DNA of 64,000 nucleotides from an uncultured Eubacteriales bacterium (GTDB taxonomy: Bacteria; Bacillota; Clostridia; Oscillospirales; Oscillospiraceae). Positions 49,642-58,562 of this stretch are shown here, one piece after another (position 1 is the first letter of the stretch; each line of letters starts with the position of its first letter). The notes below the pieces were generated by a model that saw nothing but the letters and a program-made list of their open reading frames with translations, ran no database searches and was not told the DNA's origin. The position numbers and the translations under genes are program-made. Where the stretch lies: the NCBI GenBank assembly GCA_900317905.1, contig ONIN01000009.1, positions 33,133 to 97,132 of the forward strand. Reading direction: 5' to 3'.

Positions 49642-50739
49642 ATGAGCAAGTTTTCTGCGTTTCTGAAACGCAAGGACATCGAAATTTCCCTGAAGCGCTA
49701 CGGCATCGACGCCCTGAGCGCCATGGCCCAGGGCCTGTTCTGCTCGCTGCTGATCGGCACGATCCTGAACACGCTGGGCTCTCAGTTCCACATCGGCTTT
49801 CTGACCATGCCGATCTACGAGGGCGGCCCAACCATCGGCGGCGCTGCCATGGCCATGGTGGGACCTGCTATGGCGGTTGCCATCGGCTACGCCCTGCACG
49901 CGCCGGGCATGGTCCTGTTCTCATTGGTGCCGGTAGGCTATGCCACCAACGCCATCGGCGGCGCAGGCGGCCCGCTGGCGGTGCTGGTGACGGCGGTCAT
50001 TGCGGCGGAGTTCGGCAAGGCGGTCTCCAAAGAGACCAAGGTGGATATTCTGGTGACGCCATTGGTCACGATCCTCGTGGGCATCGGTCTTGCCATGCTG
50101 GTGGCGGCACCCATCGGCAAGGCGGCCAGCTGGGTCGGTCAGGTCATCATGTGGGCCACCCTCCAGCGGCCCTTCATCATGGGCATCCTGGTCTCCGTCA
50201 TCGTGGGCATCGCTCTGACGCTGCCGATTTCTTCCGCTGCCATCTGCGCGGCATTGAGTCTCACCGGTCTCGCCGGCGGCGCCGCGGTGGCGGGTTGCTG
50301 CGCCAACATGGTGGGCTTTGCGGTCATGAGCTTTAAGGAAAACGGCTGGGGCGGCCTGGTCAGCCAGGGCATCGGCACCTCCATGCTCCAGATGGGCAAC
50401 ATCGTCCGCAACCCGAAGATCTGGATCCCCGCTATTGTCACCTCCGCCATCACCGGCCCCATTTCCACATGCCTCTTCAAGATGGAGATGAACGGCGCCG
50501 CCATCAACTCCGGCATGGGCACCTGCGGTCTCTGCGGCCCCATTGGCGTCTGGACCGGCTGGGTCACCCCCAGTGAGGCAGCCATCGCCAACGGCGCTGT
50601 GGCCATCCAGCCCGGCGCCATGGACTGGATCGGCCTGCTGCTGATCAGCGTCGTGCTCCCGGCCATCATCTGCTGGCTCCTCGGTCAGCTCTGCCGGAAG
50701 ATCGGCTGGATCAAGGACGGAGATCTGAAGCTGGATTGA
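49642..50739 (+). CDS. PfoR/PTS_EIIC_2 family membrane protein
   Basis: A 365-aa protein with about nine to ten helices of the PTS_EIIC_2 family, first described as the PfoR toxin regulator of Clostridium perfringens (GIDALSAMAQGLFCSLLIGTI, GPAMAVAIGYALHAPGMVLFS, TGWVTPSEAAIANG). No PTS phosphorylation domain and no IIA/IIB gene is adjacent, so it is probably a stand-alone transporter of unknown substrate. GGAGG eight bases before ATG at 49642. Confidence 0.85.
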   Translation: MSKFSAFLKRKDIEISLKRYGIDALSAMAQGLFCSLLIGTILNTLGSQFHIGFLTMPIYEGGPTIGGAAMAMVGPAMAVAIGYALHAPGMVLFSLVPVGYATNAIGGAGGPLAVLVTAVIAAEFGKAVSKETKVDILVTPLVTILVGIGLAMLVAAPIGKAASWVGQVIMWATLQRPFIMGILVSVIVGIALTLPISSAAICAALSLTGLAGGAAVAGCCANMVGFAVMSFKENGWGGLVSQGIGTSMLQMGNIVRNPKIWIPAIVTSAITGPISTCLFKMEMNGAAINSGMGTCGLCGPIGVWTGWVTPSEAAIANGAVAIQPGAMDWIGLLLISVVLPAIICWLLGQLCRKIGWIKDGDLKLD

Positions 50740-50753
50740 TAATGCAAACGATG

Positions 50754-50789
50754 AAAACAGCACGCTGAAAATTCAGCGTGCTGTTTTTT
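50754..50789. terminator. Bidirectional terminator
   Basis: AAAACAGCACGCTGAA (50754-50769) pairs with TTCAGCGTGCTGTTTT, followed by extra T. Between the convergent PfoR-like and aminotransferase genes. Confidence 0.92.
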
Positions 50790-50804
50790 ATGCAGTTGAA
50801 AGTA

Positions 50805-51998
50805 TTACGCCATGAGCTCCTTGCAGGCCTCTCCCAGGATCTGCATGCCCTTTTCGATGGCCTCGTCAGTGCTGTTGGAGTAGTTGACACGGAAGGTGCG
50901 GACGTTGCGCTCGGTCTCATAGAAGGGATCGCCGGGGCAGATGGCCACGCCCTGCGCCAGACCCTTGCGGTAGAGATCCAGCGCGGTGATGCCCTCGGGC
51001 AGCTCGGCCCACAGGAACATGCCGCCCTCGGTGGGGGTGAAGGTCACGCCGGCGGGCAGATACTTGCGCATGCACTCCATCATGAACTCGGCCTTCTGCT
51101 TATAGAGCTCCTTGGTCTTGGCGATGTGCTCGTCCAGATCGTTGTCAGCCAGGTACTGGGCCAGCACCATCTGGCAGAAGATGTTGGTGTGCAGGTCGGC
51201 GGTGGACTTGTAGCTCAGCAGCTTCGCGCGCAGCTCCTTGTTGCGGCAGCAGATCCAGCCGATGCGCATGCCGGGAGAGACGATCTTGGAGAAGGTGCCG
51301 AACATGCAGCACTGCTCGCCCAGATAGTAGCCGAAGCTCTTGCCGCCCTCACCGCTGAAGCGCAGCTCGCTGTAGGGGTTGTCCTCCAGCACCAGCAGGT
51401 TGCTCTTCTTCAGGATCTCGGCGGCTTTCTCACGGACTTCCTTGGAGTAGGTCAGGCCGGTGGGGTTCTGGAAGTTGGGGATGATATAAATGAACTTGGC
51501 GTCGGGGTTTAAGTCGATGGCAGCCTGCAGCTTGTCGCAGTCGATGCCGTCGGCGTTGATGTCAACCGGGATCACCTGGGGATCATACAGATGGAAGCTC
51601 TGCAGCGCCACCAGATAGGTGGGGTTCTCCACCAGGACCTTGTCGCCGGGATCGATCATGGCTCTGCCGATCATCTCCAGCGCCTGCTGGGAACCGTTGG
51701 TGATGATGATATCGTCCGCCTCAACGTCGGTGACGCCCAGCACCTCGTAGCGCTTGGCAGCCCACTGACGCAGGGGCAGATAACCCTGGGTGGAGCTGTA
51801 CTGCAGCGCCACGGCGCCCTGCTCGCTGAGCACCTTCTGGGTGGCGGCTTCCATCTCCTTGACGGGGAAGGACACCGGGTTCGGCAGACCGCCGGCGAAG
51901 GAGATCACGTCCGGGGACGCGGCAGCCGCCAGGATGGAGGCGGTGAACTCACCCTGAAAATCGGGCTTGGTGATGGTCTTGGAGAACTTGAGTTCCAT
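50805..51998 (-). CDS. PLP-dependent aminotransferase (LysN/2-aminoadipate type)
   Basis: A 397-aa fold-type I aminotransferase, MocR-like core without the GntR domain: ISFAGGLPNP, YIIPNFQNPTGLTYS, LLVLEDNPYSELRF, and the PLP lysine in GTFSKIVSPGMRIGW. Related enzymes act on aromatic, 2-aminoadipate or branched substrates. ATG at 51998 has AAGGAG nine bases upstream. Monocistronic. Confidence 0.9.
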   Translation of the reverse strand: MELKFSKTITKPDFQGEFTASILAAAASPDVISFAGGLPNPVSFPVKEMEAATQKVLSEQGAVALQYSSTQGYLPLRQWAAKRYEVLGVTDVEADDIIITNGSQQALEMIGRAMIDPGDKVLVENPTYLVALQSFHLYDPQVIPVDINADGIDCDKLQAAIDLNPDAKFIYIIPNFQNPTGLTYSKEVREKAAEILKKSNLLVLEDNPYSELRFSGEGGKSFGYYLGEQCCMFGTFSKIVSPGMRIGWICCRNKELRAKLLSYKSTADLHTNIFCQMVLAQYLADNDLDEHIAKTKELYKQKAEFMMECMRKYLPAGVTFTPTEGGMFLWAELPEGITALDLYRKGLAQGVAICPGDPFYETERNVRTFRVNYSNSTDEAIEKGMQILGEACKELMA

Positions 51999-52050
51999 GT
52001 GGTTTCGCTCCTTTTTCTGTTTTCTCTCTGCTGAGGTAATGTACTGAATC

Positions 52051-52079
52051 ATTATAGCTTTCCTGCACGAAAGAGTCAA
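52051..52079 (-). promoter_or_regulatory. Promoter of the aminotransferase gene
   Basis: TTGACT (52079-52074), 17-bp spacer, TATAAT (52056-52051). Confidence 0.75.
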
Positions 52080-52130
52080 CAGAACTTTACCATTAAATGT
52101 CGCTTTATTCCCAATCTTGGATAAATATAC

Positions 52131-52164
52131 AAAAAACAGCCTCCGGGTTTCCCCGAAGGCTGTT
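52131..52164 (-). terminator. Terminator of the murA-pgm operon
   Basis: AACAGCCTTCGGGG/CCCGGAGGCTGTT-type stem with TTTTTT on the minus strand. Confidence 0.88.
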
Positions 52165-52181
52165 GATTTTTATGGTGTGAT

Positions 52182-53912
52182 TCAGCGCTTGAGCGTCTCG
52201 GCAAAGGCGGCATATTTTTCCACCTTGGCCTCCACGTCGGCCTTGTCCGCGCCCTGGGCCAAAATATAGATCTTGATCTTCGGCTCGGTGCCGGAGGGAC
52301 GCACGATGAAGGAGGTTCCGTCCTCCAGCTCGAAGTAGAGAACATTGGAGCCCTTCATGGGAGTATCCTCCACCTTGCCCAGGCCGGGGACCTTCACAGA
52401 TCCGTCCTTGTAATCGCGCATCCGCAGCACGGCGGTGTCGGCGATCTTCTCCGGCGGGGTCTCACGGAGCTCCGCCATGAGGGCGGCCATCTTCTCCAGA
52501 CCGTCCAAACCCGGCATGACCAGATTCAGGGTCTTTTCGCCGAACTGGCCGTACTTCTCGTACAGGGCGTCCAGCGCGTCGGCCAGGGTCATGCCCTTCT
52601 CGAAGTAGTGGGCGGCCATCTCAGTGATCAGCATGGAGGCGGTGACGGCGTCCTTATCGCGGACGTAGTCGCCCATCATGTAGCCGTAGCTCTCCTCAAA
52701 GCCCATCAGGTACTGATAGGTGCCGCCTGCGGCTGCGTACTCGGCCAGCTTCTCAGCGATGAACTTGAATCCGGTGAAGGTCTCGTCAAAGTGGACGCCG
52801 TTATCCTCGCAGATCTTGCGGACCATCTTGGTGGAGACGATGGTGCTCAGACCCGCGGCGTTCTTCGGCAGGGTGCCGTTGGCACGTCTGGCGGTGATGA
52901 CATAGTCCATCAGCAGGCAGCCCATCTGGTTGCCGGTGATGGTGCGGTACTCACCGTCGGCGCAGCGCACCATGACGCCCACGCGGTCGGAGTCGGGGTC
53001 AGTGCCGATGATCAGGTCGCTGCCCACCTCTTTCGCCAGATCCACCGCCAGGTAGAAGCCCTCGGGATTCTCCGGGTTGGGGCTCACCACCGTGGGGAAG
53101 TTGCCGTCCAGCACCATCTGCTCCTTGACCGGGATCACGTGCTTCACGCCCAGACGGTGCAGGGCTTCCGGAACCAGGTGCCAGCCGCAGCCGTGGAAGG
53201 GGGTGTAGACGATCTTGAAGTCGTCCGCCACGCGGCGCACGGCTTCGGGGTCGATGGCCATAGCCATGACTTCCTTCAAAAAAGCCTCATCGGTCTCCTC
53301 GCCCAGATACTCGATCAGGCCCTGCTGCACAGCGGCGTCGAAGGGCATCAGCTTGACGTCCTTGAACATGTTCAGCTTGGTCATCAGATCGGCAATGGCA
53401 GCGGCGTGCTGCGGCGGCAGCTGCGCGCCGTCGGCCCAGTAGACCTTGTAGCCGTTGTATTCTTTCGGGTTGTGGCTGGCGGTGACGTTGATGCCGGCCT
53501 GGGCGCCGTAGTGGATGACGGCGTAGCTCAGCTCCGGGGTGGGACGCAGGGCGTCGAACACACGGACATGGATGCCGTTGGCGGCCATGACGGCGGCAGC
53601 TTCATGGGCGAAAATCTCAGAGTTGTTGCGGCAGTCGTAGCAGACCACAACGCCTTTTTTGCAGGCCTCGGCGCCCTCGGCCTTGATGACCTCTGCGAAG
53701 GCCTGGGTGGCATGGCGGATCACGTGGACATTCATCCTGCGCAGACCCACTGCCATCTCCCCGCGCAGACCGGCAGTGCCGAACTCCAGGGGGGCAAAAA
53801 AGCGGCTCTCGATTTCCTTGTCGTTGTTCTCAATGGCCTTGAGCTCTTCCCACTCGGCGGTGCTCAGAGCGGGGCTGTCCAACCAGCGCTGGTATTCTTC
53901 CTTGTAATTCAT
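52182..53912 (-). CDS. Phosphoglucomutase/phosphomannomutase (PgcA type)
   Basis: A 576-aa alpha-D-phosphohexomutase. Active-site phosphoserine loop VTASHNPKEYNGYK, metal loop GTDPDSDRVG, sugar loop GFEESYGYM and phosphate-binding RPSGTEPKIKIY. Interconverts glucose-1-P and glucose-6-P for UDP-glucose and glycolipid synthesis. AAGGAG nine bases before ATG at 53912, one base after the DUF2007-like stop. Last gene of a five-gene operon. Confidence 0.93.
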   Translation of the reverse strand: MNYKEEYQRWLDSPALSTAEWEELKAIENNDKEIESRFFAPLEFGTAGLRGEMAVGLRRMNVHVIRHATQAFAEVIKAEGAEACKKGVVVCYDCRNNSEIFAHEAAAVMAANGIHVRVFDALRPTPELSYAVIHYGAQAGINVTASHNPKEYNGYKVYWADGAQLPPQHAAAIADLMTKLNMFKDVKLMPFDAAVQQGLIEYLGEETDEAFLKEVMAMAIDPEAVRRVADDFKIVYTPFHGCGWHLVPEALHRLGVKHVIPVKEQMVLDGNFPTVVSPNPENPEGFYLAVDLAKEVGSDLIIGTDPDSDRVGVMVRCADGEYRTITGNQMGCLLMDYVITARRANGTLPKNAAGLSTIVSTKMVRKICEDNGVHFDETFTGFKFIAEKLAEYAAAGGTYQYLMGFEESYGYMMGDYVRDKDAVTASMLITEMAAHYFEKGMTLADALDALYEKYGQFGEKTLNLVMPGLDGLEKMAALMAELRETPPEKIADTAVLRMRDYKDGSVKVPGLGKVEDTPMKGSNVLYFELEDGTSFIVRPSGTEPKIKIYILAQGADKADVEAKVEKYAAFAETLKR

Positions 53913-53913
53913 G

Positions 53914-54285
53914 TCATTCCTCTCCTTCCGGATTGTCATTCGAATCATACGGTGCTTCCATGAGGGCTTTCGCGTCCTCCAGCATCGTTTCAGGTACATA
54001 AATCTCGGTGCCGTAGCCGGACATTCCCAGCACCACCTTGCCGAATTCCCCGCTGTGGGGATATCGCTCCAGGCAGGGAATGTTGTAGGCCTCCAGCAAT
54101 CCCACCAGCATGCGGTCCTCCATGTCCACCTGACTGCATTTGGTCAGGAAGGCCGGTGTCACCGGTTCGCCCTCGGCCGTCACCGGCCAGCGCTCCAGCA
54201 GATCTCGACGCGAGTCCCTGCCCCAGCTGATGTGCAGGTCGCCAGGAACCACGTCCGGGAACTCCGGATTGTAATGTTCTTTCAT
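53914..54285 (-). CDS. DUF2007-like small protein
   Basis: A 123-aa protein. The C-terminal half (LEAYNIPCLERYPHSGEFGK, MSGYGTEIYVPETMLEDAKAL) matches the pattern of DUF2007 putative signal-transducing proteins; the N-terminal half (PDVVPGDLHISWGRDSRRD) is not recognised. AGGAG seven bases before ATG at 54285. Function unknown. Confidence 0.7.
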   Translation of the reverse strand: MKEHYNPEFPDVVPGDLHISWGRDSRRDLLERWPVTAEGEPVTPAFLTKCSQVDMEDRMLVGLLEAYNIPCLERYPHSGEFGKVVLGMSGYGTEIYVPETMLEDAKALMEAPYDSNDNPEGEE

Positions 54286-54295
54286 GGCGTTACTC

Positions 54296-54778
54296 CTATT
54301 TGTGATATTGAGAACCATTTTGAATGGTGAACGCGCGATAGATCTGCTCCATGAGCATGACTCTCGCCAGATGGTGCGGGAAGGTCATCTCCGACATGCT
54401 CAGACGCAGGACGGACTGCTGCTTCACACTCTCATGCAGCCCGAAGGAGCCGCCCACGATGAAACAGATGTGGCTGGTGCCGCCGAGCGTCAGCCGCTCC
54501 AGGAAGCTTGCCAGCCCGGGGCTGGACATGCCCTTCCCCTCCACGCAGAGGGTGATGACGGCGCTGCCCTTGGGGATCCGGCGGGTGATCTCCTCCGCCT
54601 CTTTTTTCAGGGCGGCGTCGATTTCCTTTTCCGACGGCCGGTCGGATAGCCGCTGCTCCGGGATCTCCTGCAGGTCGAATTTACAATACGCGCCCAGGCG
54701 TTTGCGGTATTCCTCAAAGGCGGCGATATAGTGCTTTTCCTTCATCTTCCCGACGGAGAGCAGGGTCACAGCATACAT
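54296..54778 (-). CDS. rlmH: 23S rRNA pseudouridine-1915 N3-methyltransferase RlmH
   Basis: A 160-aa SPOUT methyltransferase: LLSVGKMKEKHYIAAFEEY at the N-terminus, FIVGGSFGLHESV SAM-knot loop and a C-terminal LLEQIYRA-like MLMEQIYRAFTI, ending HK. Acts late in 50S maturation. Start at 54778 overlaps the walJ stop; GGAG lies 10 bases upstream. Confidence 0.95.
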   Translation of the reverse strand: MYAVTLLSVGKMKEKHYIAAFEEYRKRLGAYCKFDLQEIPEQRLSDRPSEKEIDAALKKEAEEITRRIPKGSAVITLCVEGKGMSSPGLASFLERLTLGGTSHICFIVGGSFGLHESVKQQSVLRLSMSEMTFPHHLARVMLMEQIYRAFTIQNGSQYHK

Positions 54779-55563
54779 GGCACGCAATCTCCGATCTCCA
54801 CCGTCAGAAATTCCCGCTCCGGCGCGCAGGCCACCGTGGGCCGCAGCACCTGAGGAAGGCAGGCCTCCAGATGACCGCAGACGGCCTCCAGCGCCTTGGA
54901 CGGGGTGTTGTTGTGGCGGCTCAAATGGCCGAGGATCAGCTGCTCGGTCCCGTTAGCCGCCAGGGTCGCCGCAAGCTCAGCTGCGGCAGCATTGGATAGA
55001 TGTCCGTGGTCGGACAAAATGCGCTTCTTCAGATACGGCGGATAGGGGCCGCGAAGCAGCATGTCGATATCGTGGTTACTCTCGATCAGGGCGCAGCGCA
55101 CGCCGCAGAGCCCGTCGAGCACCTCCTCCGTCACCACACCGAGGTCGGTGCAGAGACCGAAGGTGTCCTCCTCCGTCTCGATCCGCCAGCCGCAGCTGTC
55201 GGCAGAGTCGTGGAGAGTCTGGATGGGAGTGATATCAAACCCGTCCATAGAAAAGTTGTCTTCCGCGAAAAAGATCTGCTCCTTCTTCTCCGGGATCATC
55301 GCACGCAGGCACAGAGCCACCGCCGGAAGGGCATAGACCGGCGCCGCCGTCCGCTTCAGCAAAACGGCAAGGCCGGAAATGTGGTCCGTGTGCTCATGGG
55401 TAATCAGGATGCCGCTGAGATTCCGCGCGTCCTCTCCAAGCAGACCAAGTCCCTGGGTGATGCGTCTGGCGGAGATGCCCGCGTCGATCAGAAGGCTGCC
55501 GGAAAGACTCTGCACCAGGGTGCAGTTTCCGGTGGAACCGCTGGCGAGGGAGGTGACCCTCAT
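54766..55563 (-). CDS. MBL-fold metallohydrolase, WalJ/YycJ type
   Basis: A 265-aa metallo-beta-lactamase-fold protein with THEHTDHISG (HxHxDH metal motif), GLCTDLGVVTEE and LGHLSRHNN. WalJ/YycJ has 5'-3' exonuclease activity and influences cell-division coordination in Firmicutes, where it lies in the walRK operon; here it follows murA with an ATGA overlap. Confidence 0.88.
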   Translation of the reverse strand: MRVTSLASGSTGNCTLVQSLSGSLLIDAGISARRITQGLGLLGEDARNLSGILITHEHTDHISGLAVLLKRTAAPVYALPAVALCLRAMIPEKKEQIFFAEDNFSMDGFDITPIQTLHDSADSCGWRIETEEDTFGLCTDLGVVTEEVLDGLCGVRCALIESNHDIDMLLRGPYPPYLKKRILSDHGHLSNAAAAELAATLAANGTEQLILGHLSRHNNTPSKALEAVCGHLEACLPQVLRPTVACAPEREFLTVEIGDCVPCML

Positions 55564-56849
55564 TCCGCGGCGGCTGCAGCGGGGGCCGCGTCCTTCACAT
55601 GGGTGATGTCCGCGCCGAGGGCCTGCAGCTTGCCCACAAAGTTTTCATAACCGCGCTCAATATAGTGAATATCCACGATGCTGGTCTCGCCCTGGGCGCA
55701 GAGGCCCGCGATGACCATGGCGGCGCCTGCCCGCAGGTCGCAGGCTTTCACCTCGGCCGCGTTCAGCGCTTCCACACCGTTGATGATGGCCACGCAGCCG
55801 TCCACGCTGACGTCCGCGCCCATCTTTCTGAGCTCGTTCATGTATTTGTAGCGGTTGTCATAGACCCCCTCGGTGACCATGCTGGTGCCGCCGGCGAGAC
55901 ACAGAGCCGTGCTCACCTGGGGCTGCATGTCCGTGGGGAAGCCAGGATAAGGCAGGGTTTTCACGCTCACGGGACGGAGTCTGCCGTTGGAGCGGACGAG
56001 GACGGAGTCCTCCCCTTCCACCACGGTGACACCCATCTCTCTGAGCTTGGCGCTGATGCACTCCAGATGTCTCGGGATCACATTCAGGATCCGCACCTCG
56101 CCGCCGGCAGCGGCGCAGGCGGTCATGTAGGTGCCCGCCTCGATCTGGTCGGGGATGATGCTGTAGGTGCCGCCGTGGAGCCTGTCCACACCATACACCT
56201 TCACGGTGTCGGTGCCGGCACCGCGGACGTCCGCGCCCATGGAGTTTAAGAAGTTCGCCAGATCCACGATGTGGGGCTCGCGGGCCGCATTCTCGATGAT
56301 GGTGCGGCCTCGGCCTCTGGAGGCGGCGATGATGATGTTCATGGTGGCGCCCACGGAGACCTTGTCCAGATAGATCTTGGAGCCGTGGAGCATGCCATCC
56401 GGCGTGTTGGCGTACACGAAGCCGTCCTTGATCTCCACCGTGGCGCCCAGGGCGGTCATGCCCTTCACATGCTGGTCGATGGGACGCAGGCCGAAGTTGC
56501 AGCCGCCGGGCATGGTGGTCTTCGCCATGCCAAATCTGCCGAGCATGGAGCCGATGAAGTAATAGGAGGCGCGGATCTTCTGCATGAGCTCGTAGGGAGC
56601 GTCCACAAAGTGCACGTCGGTGGCGTCGATCTCAACGGTGGAGCCGTCGATCCGGTTCACCTTGGCGCCCAGACCCTCCAAAATGGTCAGCAGCATGTCC
56701 ACGTCGCTGATCTGGGGAATGTTCTCCAGACGGCAGACGCCCTCCACCAGCAGAACAGCCGGAATGATCGCAACGGCAGCGTTCTTCGCGCCGCTGATTG
56801 AAATTTCACCCTGCAGCGGTTTCCCGCCGCGGATCACATATTTATCCAT
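55560..56849 (-). CDS. murA: UDP-N-acetylglucosamine 1-carboxyvinyltransferase
   Basis: A 429-aa enolpyruvyl transferase, first committed step of peptidoglycan synthesis. K22 in SGAKNAAV, active-site C117 in PGGCNFGLRPID (fosfomycin target present), and the conserved DxxxAG-like ADxIEAGTYM segment. Start 56849 has GAGGGG nearby; promoter just upstream. First gene of the operon murA-walJ-rlmH-DUF2007-pgm. Confidence 0.95.
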   Translation of the reverse strand: MDKYVIRGGKPLQGEISISGAKNAAVAIIPAVLLVEGVCRLENIPQISDVDMLLTILEGLGAKVNRIDGSTVEIDATDVHFVDAPYELMQKIRASYYFIGSMLGRFGMAKTTMPGGCNFGLRPIDQHVKGMTALGATVEIKDGFVYANTPDGMLHGSKIYLDKVSVGATMNIIIAASRGRGRTIIENAAREPHIVDLANFLNSMGADVRGAGTDTVKVYGVDRLHGGTYSIIPDQIEAGTYMTACAAAGGEVRILNVIPRHLECISAKLREMGVTVVEGEDSVLVRSNGRLRPVSVKTLPYPGFPTDMQPQVSTALCLAGGTSMVTEGVYDNRYKYMNELRKMGADVSVDGCVAIINGVEALNAAEVKACDLRAGAAMVIAGLCAQGETSIVDIHYIERGYENFVGKLQALGADITHVKDAAPAAAAAE

Positions 56850-56955
56850 AGTCCACCCCTCGTACCGCAGCCGTGGCGGTACTCGCTTGTTTCTATTTAA
56901 AATCAGGAAAAGAATCAATCAAGCTTAGAATGCCCAAATTGACCCATGATATTAT

Positions 56956-56984
56956 ATTATAGCATGTTCCGTCGGCAAATGCAA
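56956..56984 (-). promoter_or_regulatory. Promoter of the murA operon
   Basis: TTGCAT (56984-56979), 17-bp spacer, TATAAT (56961-56956). Confidence 0.75.
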
Positions 56985-56989
56985 TCCAT

Positions 56990-57880
56990 TTATCCTTCCC
57001 TGAGGCCGATCAGATGCTGGATGCCGGCGGTGAGGCTGGCGGGAATGCCCAATGCCTCGGCGCAGACCTTGTCAAGCTGTACCGGGTCGGCGCAGGCGTA
57101 GATGGTGCCCGCAGCCATCATCAGATGGGCATGGGGTCTGGCGTCACAGAGGGCCTTGGCGTACTCTGCGATCTTGCTCTGGACGGAGGCGTCGGTGACG
57201 TCGAAATTCGGATGGATGGCCCCGGTGGGACAGATCCGCATGCAGCGGGAGCAGCCGGAGCATTTCGGCGGAAAGATGGTGGCCTTACCGTTTTCCTCCA
57301 TTCTGGCGCCGCCGTGCTCGCAGACGGTGGTGCACTGCTTGCAGCCGATGCACTTACTCTGATCCACCACGGGTTTGCCGGAGGTCTGTACCTCGGTCTT
57401 CCCCGCTCTGGAGGCGCAGCCGAAGCCCAGATCGTAGATGACGCCGTAGTAGCCGCTCTCGTCCACCATGAGCTCCGTCACCGAAAGGATGGCGTCGGCG
57501 TCCAGAATAGCGCGGCCGAACTTCGCCGAGCGCAGCAGCTTCACGCCCTTTGCAGGAATCAGTTCATAGTCCGTGCCCTTCACGCCGTCGGCCAGCACGC
57601 AGGGTGCGCCCGCGCGGTCATAGCCGTTTGCAGGAGCGTACCAGAGGGATTTTAATGCGTCGCCGTAGCCGGGGGCGGTGTCTGCAAGAAAGGCCAGACA
57701 GCCCTTCTCCCGCAGCGCATCGCAGATCACCGGCAGGCAGGGCGGACATGGCTTCGTGAAGTCCACCTTCACAGCGATCACGCTGCCGCTCTCCATGGGA
57801 AGCCCCACGGCCTCCAAAAGCTTCAAAGCGCCGTCAACGTCCAAATTCCCCGGCGCGGAAAATAATTGCATGTTATCCAT
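56990..57880 (-). CDS. DUF362 protein with two ferredoxin-type [4Fe-4S] motifs
   Basis: A 296-aa protein: DUF362 domain (KVDFTKPCPPCLPV, ELMVDESGYYGVIYDLGFGCASRAGK) with an inserted 2x[4Fe-4S] ferredoxin region, CIGCKQCTTVC and CSGCSRCMRICPTG. It is probably an electron-transfer protein; the partner and reaction are unknown. It ends the ychF-DUF-csoR-DUF362 gene run, 13 bases after csoR. Confidence 0.88.
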   Translation of the reverse strand: MDNMQLFSAPGNLDVDGALKLLEAVGLPMESGSVIAVKVDFTKPCPPCLPVICDALREKGCLAFLADTAPGYGDALKSLWYAPANGYDRAGAPCVLADGVKGTDYELIPAKGVKLLRSAKFGRAILDADAILSVTELMVDESGYYGVIYDLGFGCASRAGKTEVQTSGKPVVDQSKCIGCKQCTTVCEHGGARMEENGKATIFPPKCSGCSRCMRICPTGAIHPNFDVTDASVQSKIAEYAKALCDARPHAHLMMAAGTIYACADPVQLDKVCAEALGIPASLTAGIQHLIGLREG

Positions 57881-57893
57881 TCTATCTCTCCGA

Positions 57894-58313
57894 TCAGGTA
57901 ATCAGCTTCTCGATTGCTCGGTTCAGTTCCTCGAGGCTCTGCAGGTCGCCGGACTCCACCGCGTCGGCGAGGCAGTGCTCCACATGGTCCTGAAGGATGA
58001 TTTTGGAGGTGTTGTTCAGCGCCGAGCGGACTGCTGCCAGCTGCACCAGCACCTCGGTGCAGTCGCGCCCCTCCTCCACCATCCGCCGCACAGACTCCAG
58101 ATGTCCGATGGCACGGCTGAGCCGGTTGAGGACGCTCTTGGTCTGGGTGTGAGAGTGGGTGTGAGTGTGACTGTGCCCATCACCGTGGGTGTGGGTATAT
58201 TCCGTCCCATCGGCCGCGACGTGGGTGTGGGGATGGGGATGGCTCTCCTCGTGGGTGTGGGTGTATTCCTTCCCGTCGGGGCCGATGTGGGTGTGTTCGT
58301 GATGTTCAGACAA
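57894..58313 (-). CDS. CsoR/FrmR-family metal-sensing repressor with His-rich N-terminus
   Basis: A 139-aa protein. Residues 1-58 are an unusually histidine-rich tail (about 18 His, repeats of YTHTH and HTHTH); residues 60-139 are a CsoR/DUF156 helical domain (NRLSRAIGHLESVRRMVEEG) with candidate metal ligands Cys in RDCTEV and His/Cys in QDHVEHC. CsoR-type repressors dissociate from DNA on Cu(I), Ni, Co or aldehyde/persulfide. The His tail suggests Ni, Co or Zn binding or storage. GGAG eight bases before TTG at 58313 favours TTG over the GTG at 58322. Confidence 0.82.
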   Translation of the reverse strand: MSEHHEHTHIGPDGKEYTHTHEESHPHPHTHVAADGTEYTHTHGDGHSHTHTHSHTQTKSVLNRLSRAIGHLESVRRMVEEGRDCTEVLVQLAAVRSALNNTSKIILQDHVEHCLADAVESGDLQSLEELNRAIEKLIT

Positions 58314-58327
58314 TGGGATCACTCCAA

Positions 58328-58549
58328 TTAAAGATCGTCAAAGCTGACCAGCTCGTAGGTCTCGGTGCCGTCCTCGTTTTTGATGATGCGCAGACCGTTG
58401 CTGCCGTCCACGTTGAACATGTCCCCGCCCCAGTCGTAATCGTTGTAGGTACGGAACCACTCCGCCAGAGAGGCCAGGGCCTTCTGATCCGTGCGGTCCA
58501 TCAGAACCGCATCCACCAGATCTTCAAACTGCTCGTAAATCTTGCTCAT
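58328..58549 (-). CDS. Small conserved-looking hypothetical protein
   Basis: A 73-aa acidic protein (MSKIYEQFEDLVDAVLMDR, NDYDWGGDMFNVDGSNG, ETYELVSFDDL) with no recognised domain or membrane segment. AAAGGAG eight bases before ATG supports that it is translated. Between ychF and csoR in the same run. Confidence 0.7.
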   Translation of the reverse strand: MSKIYEQFEDLVDAVLMDRTDQKALASLAEWFRTYNDYDWGGDMFNVDGSNGLRIIKNEDGTETYELVSFDDL

Positions 58550-58562
58550 GGTTCAAACTCCT

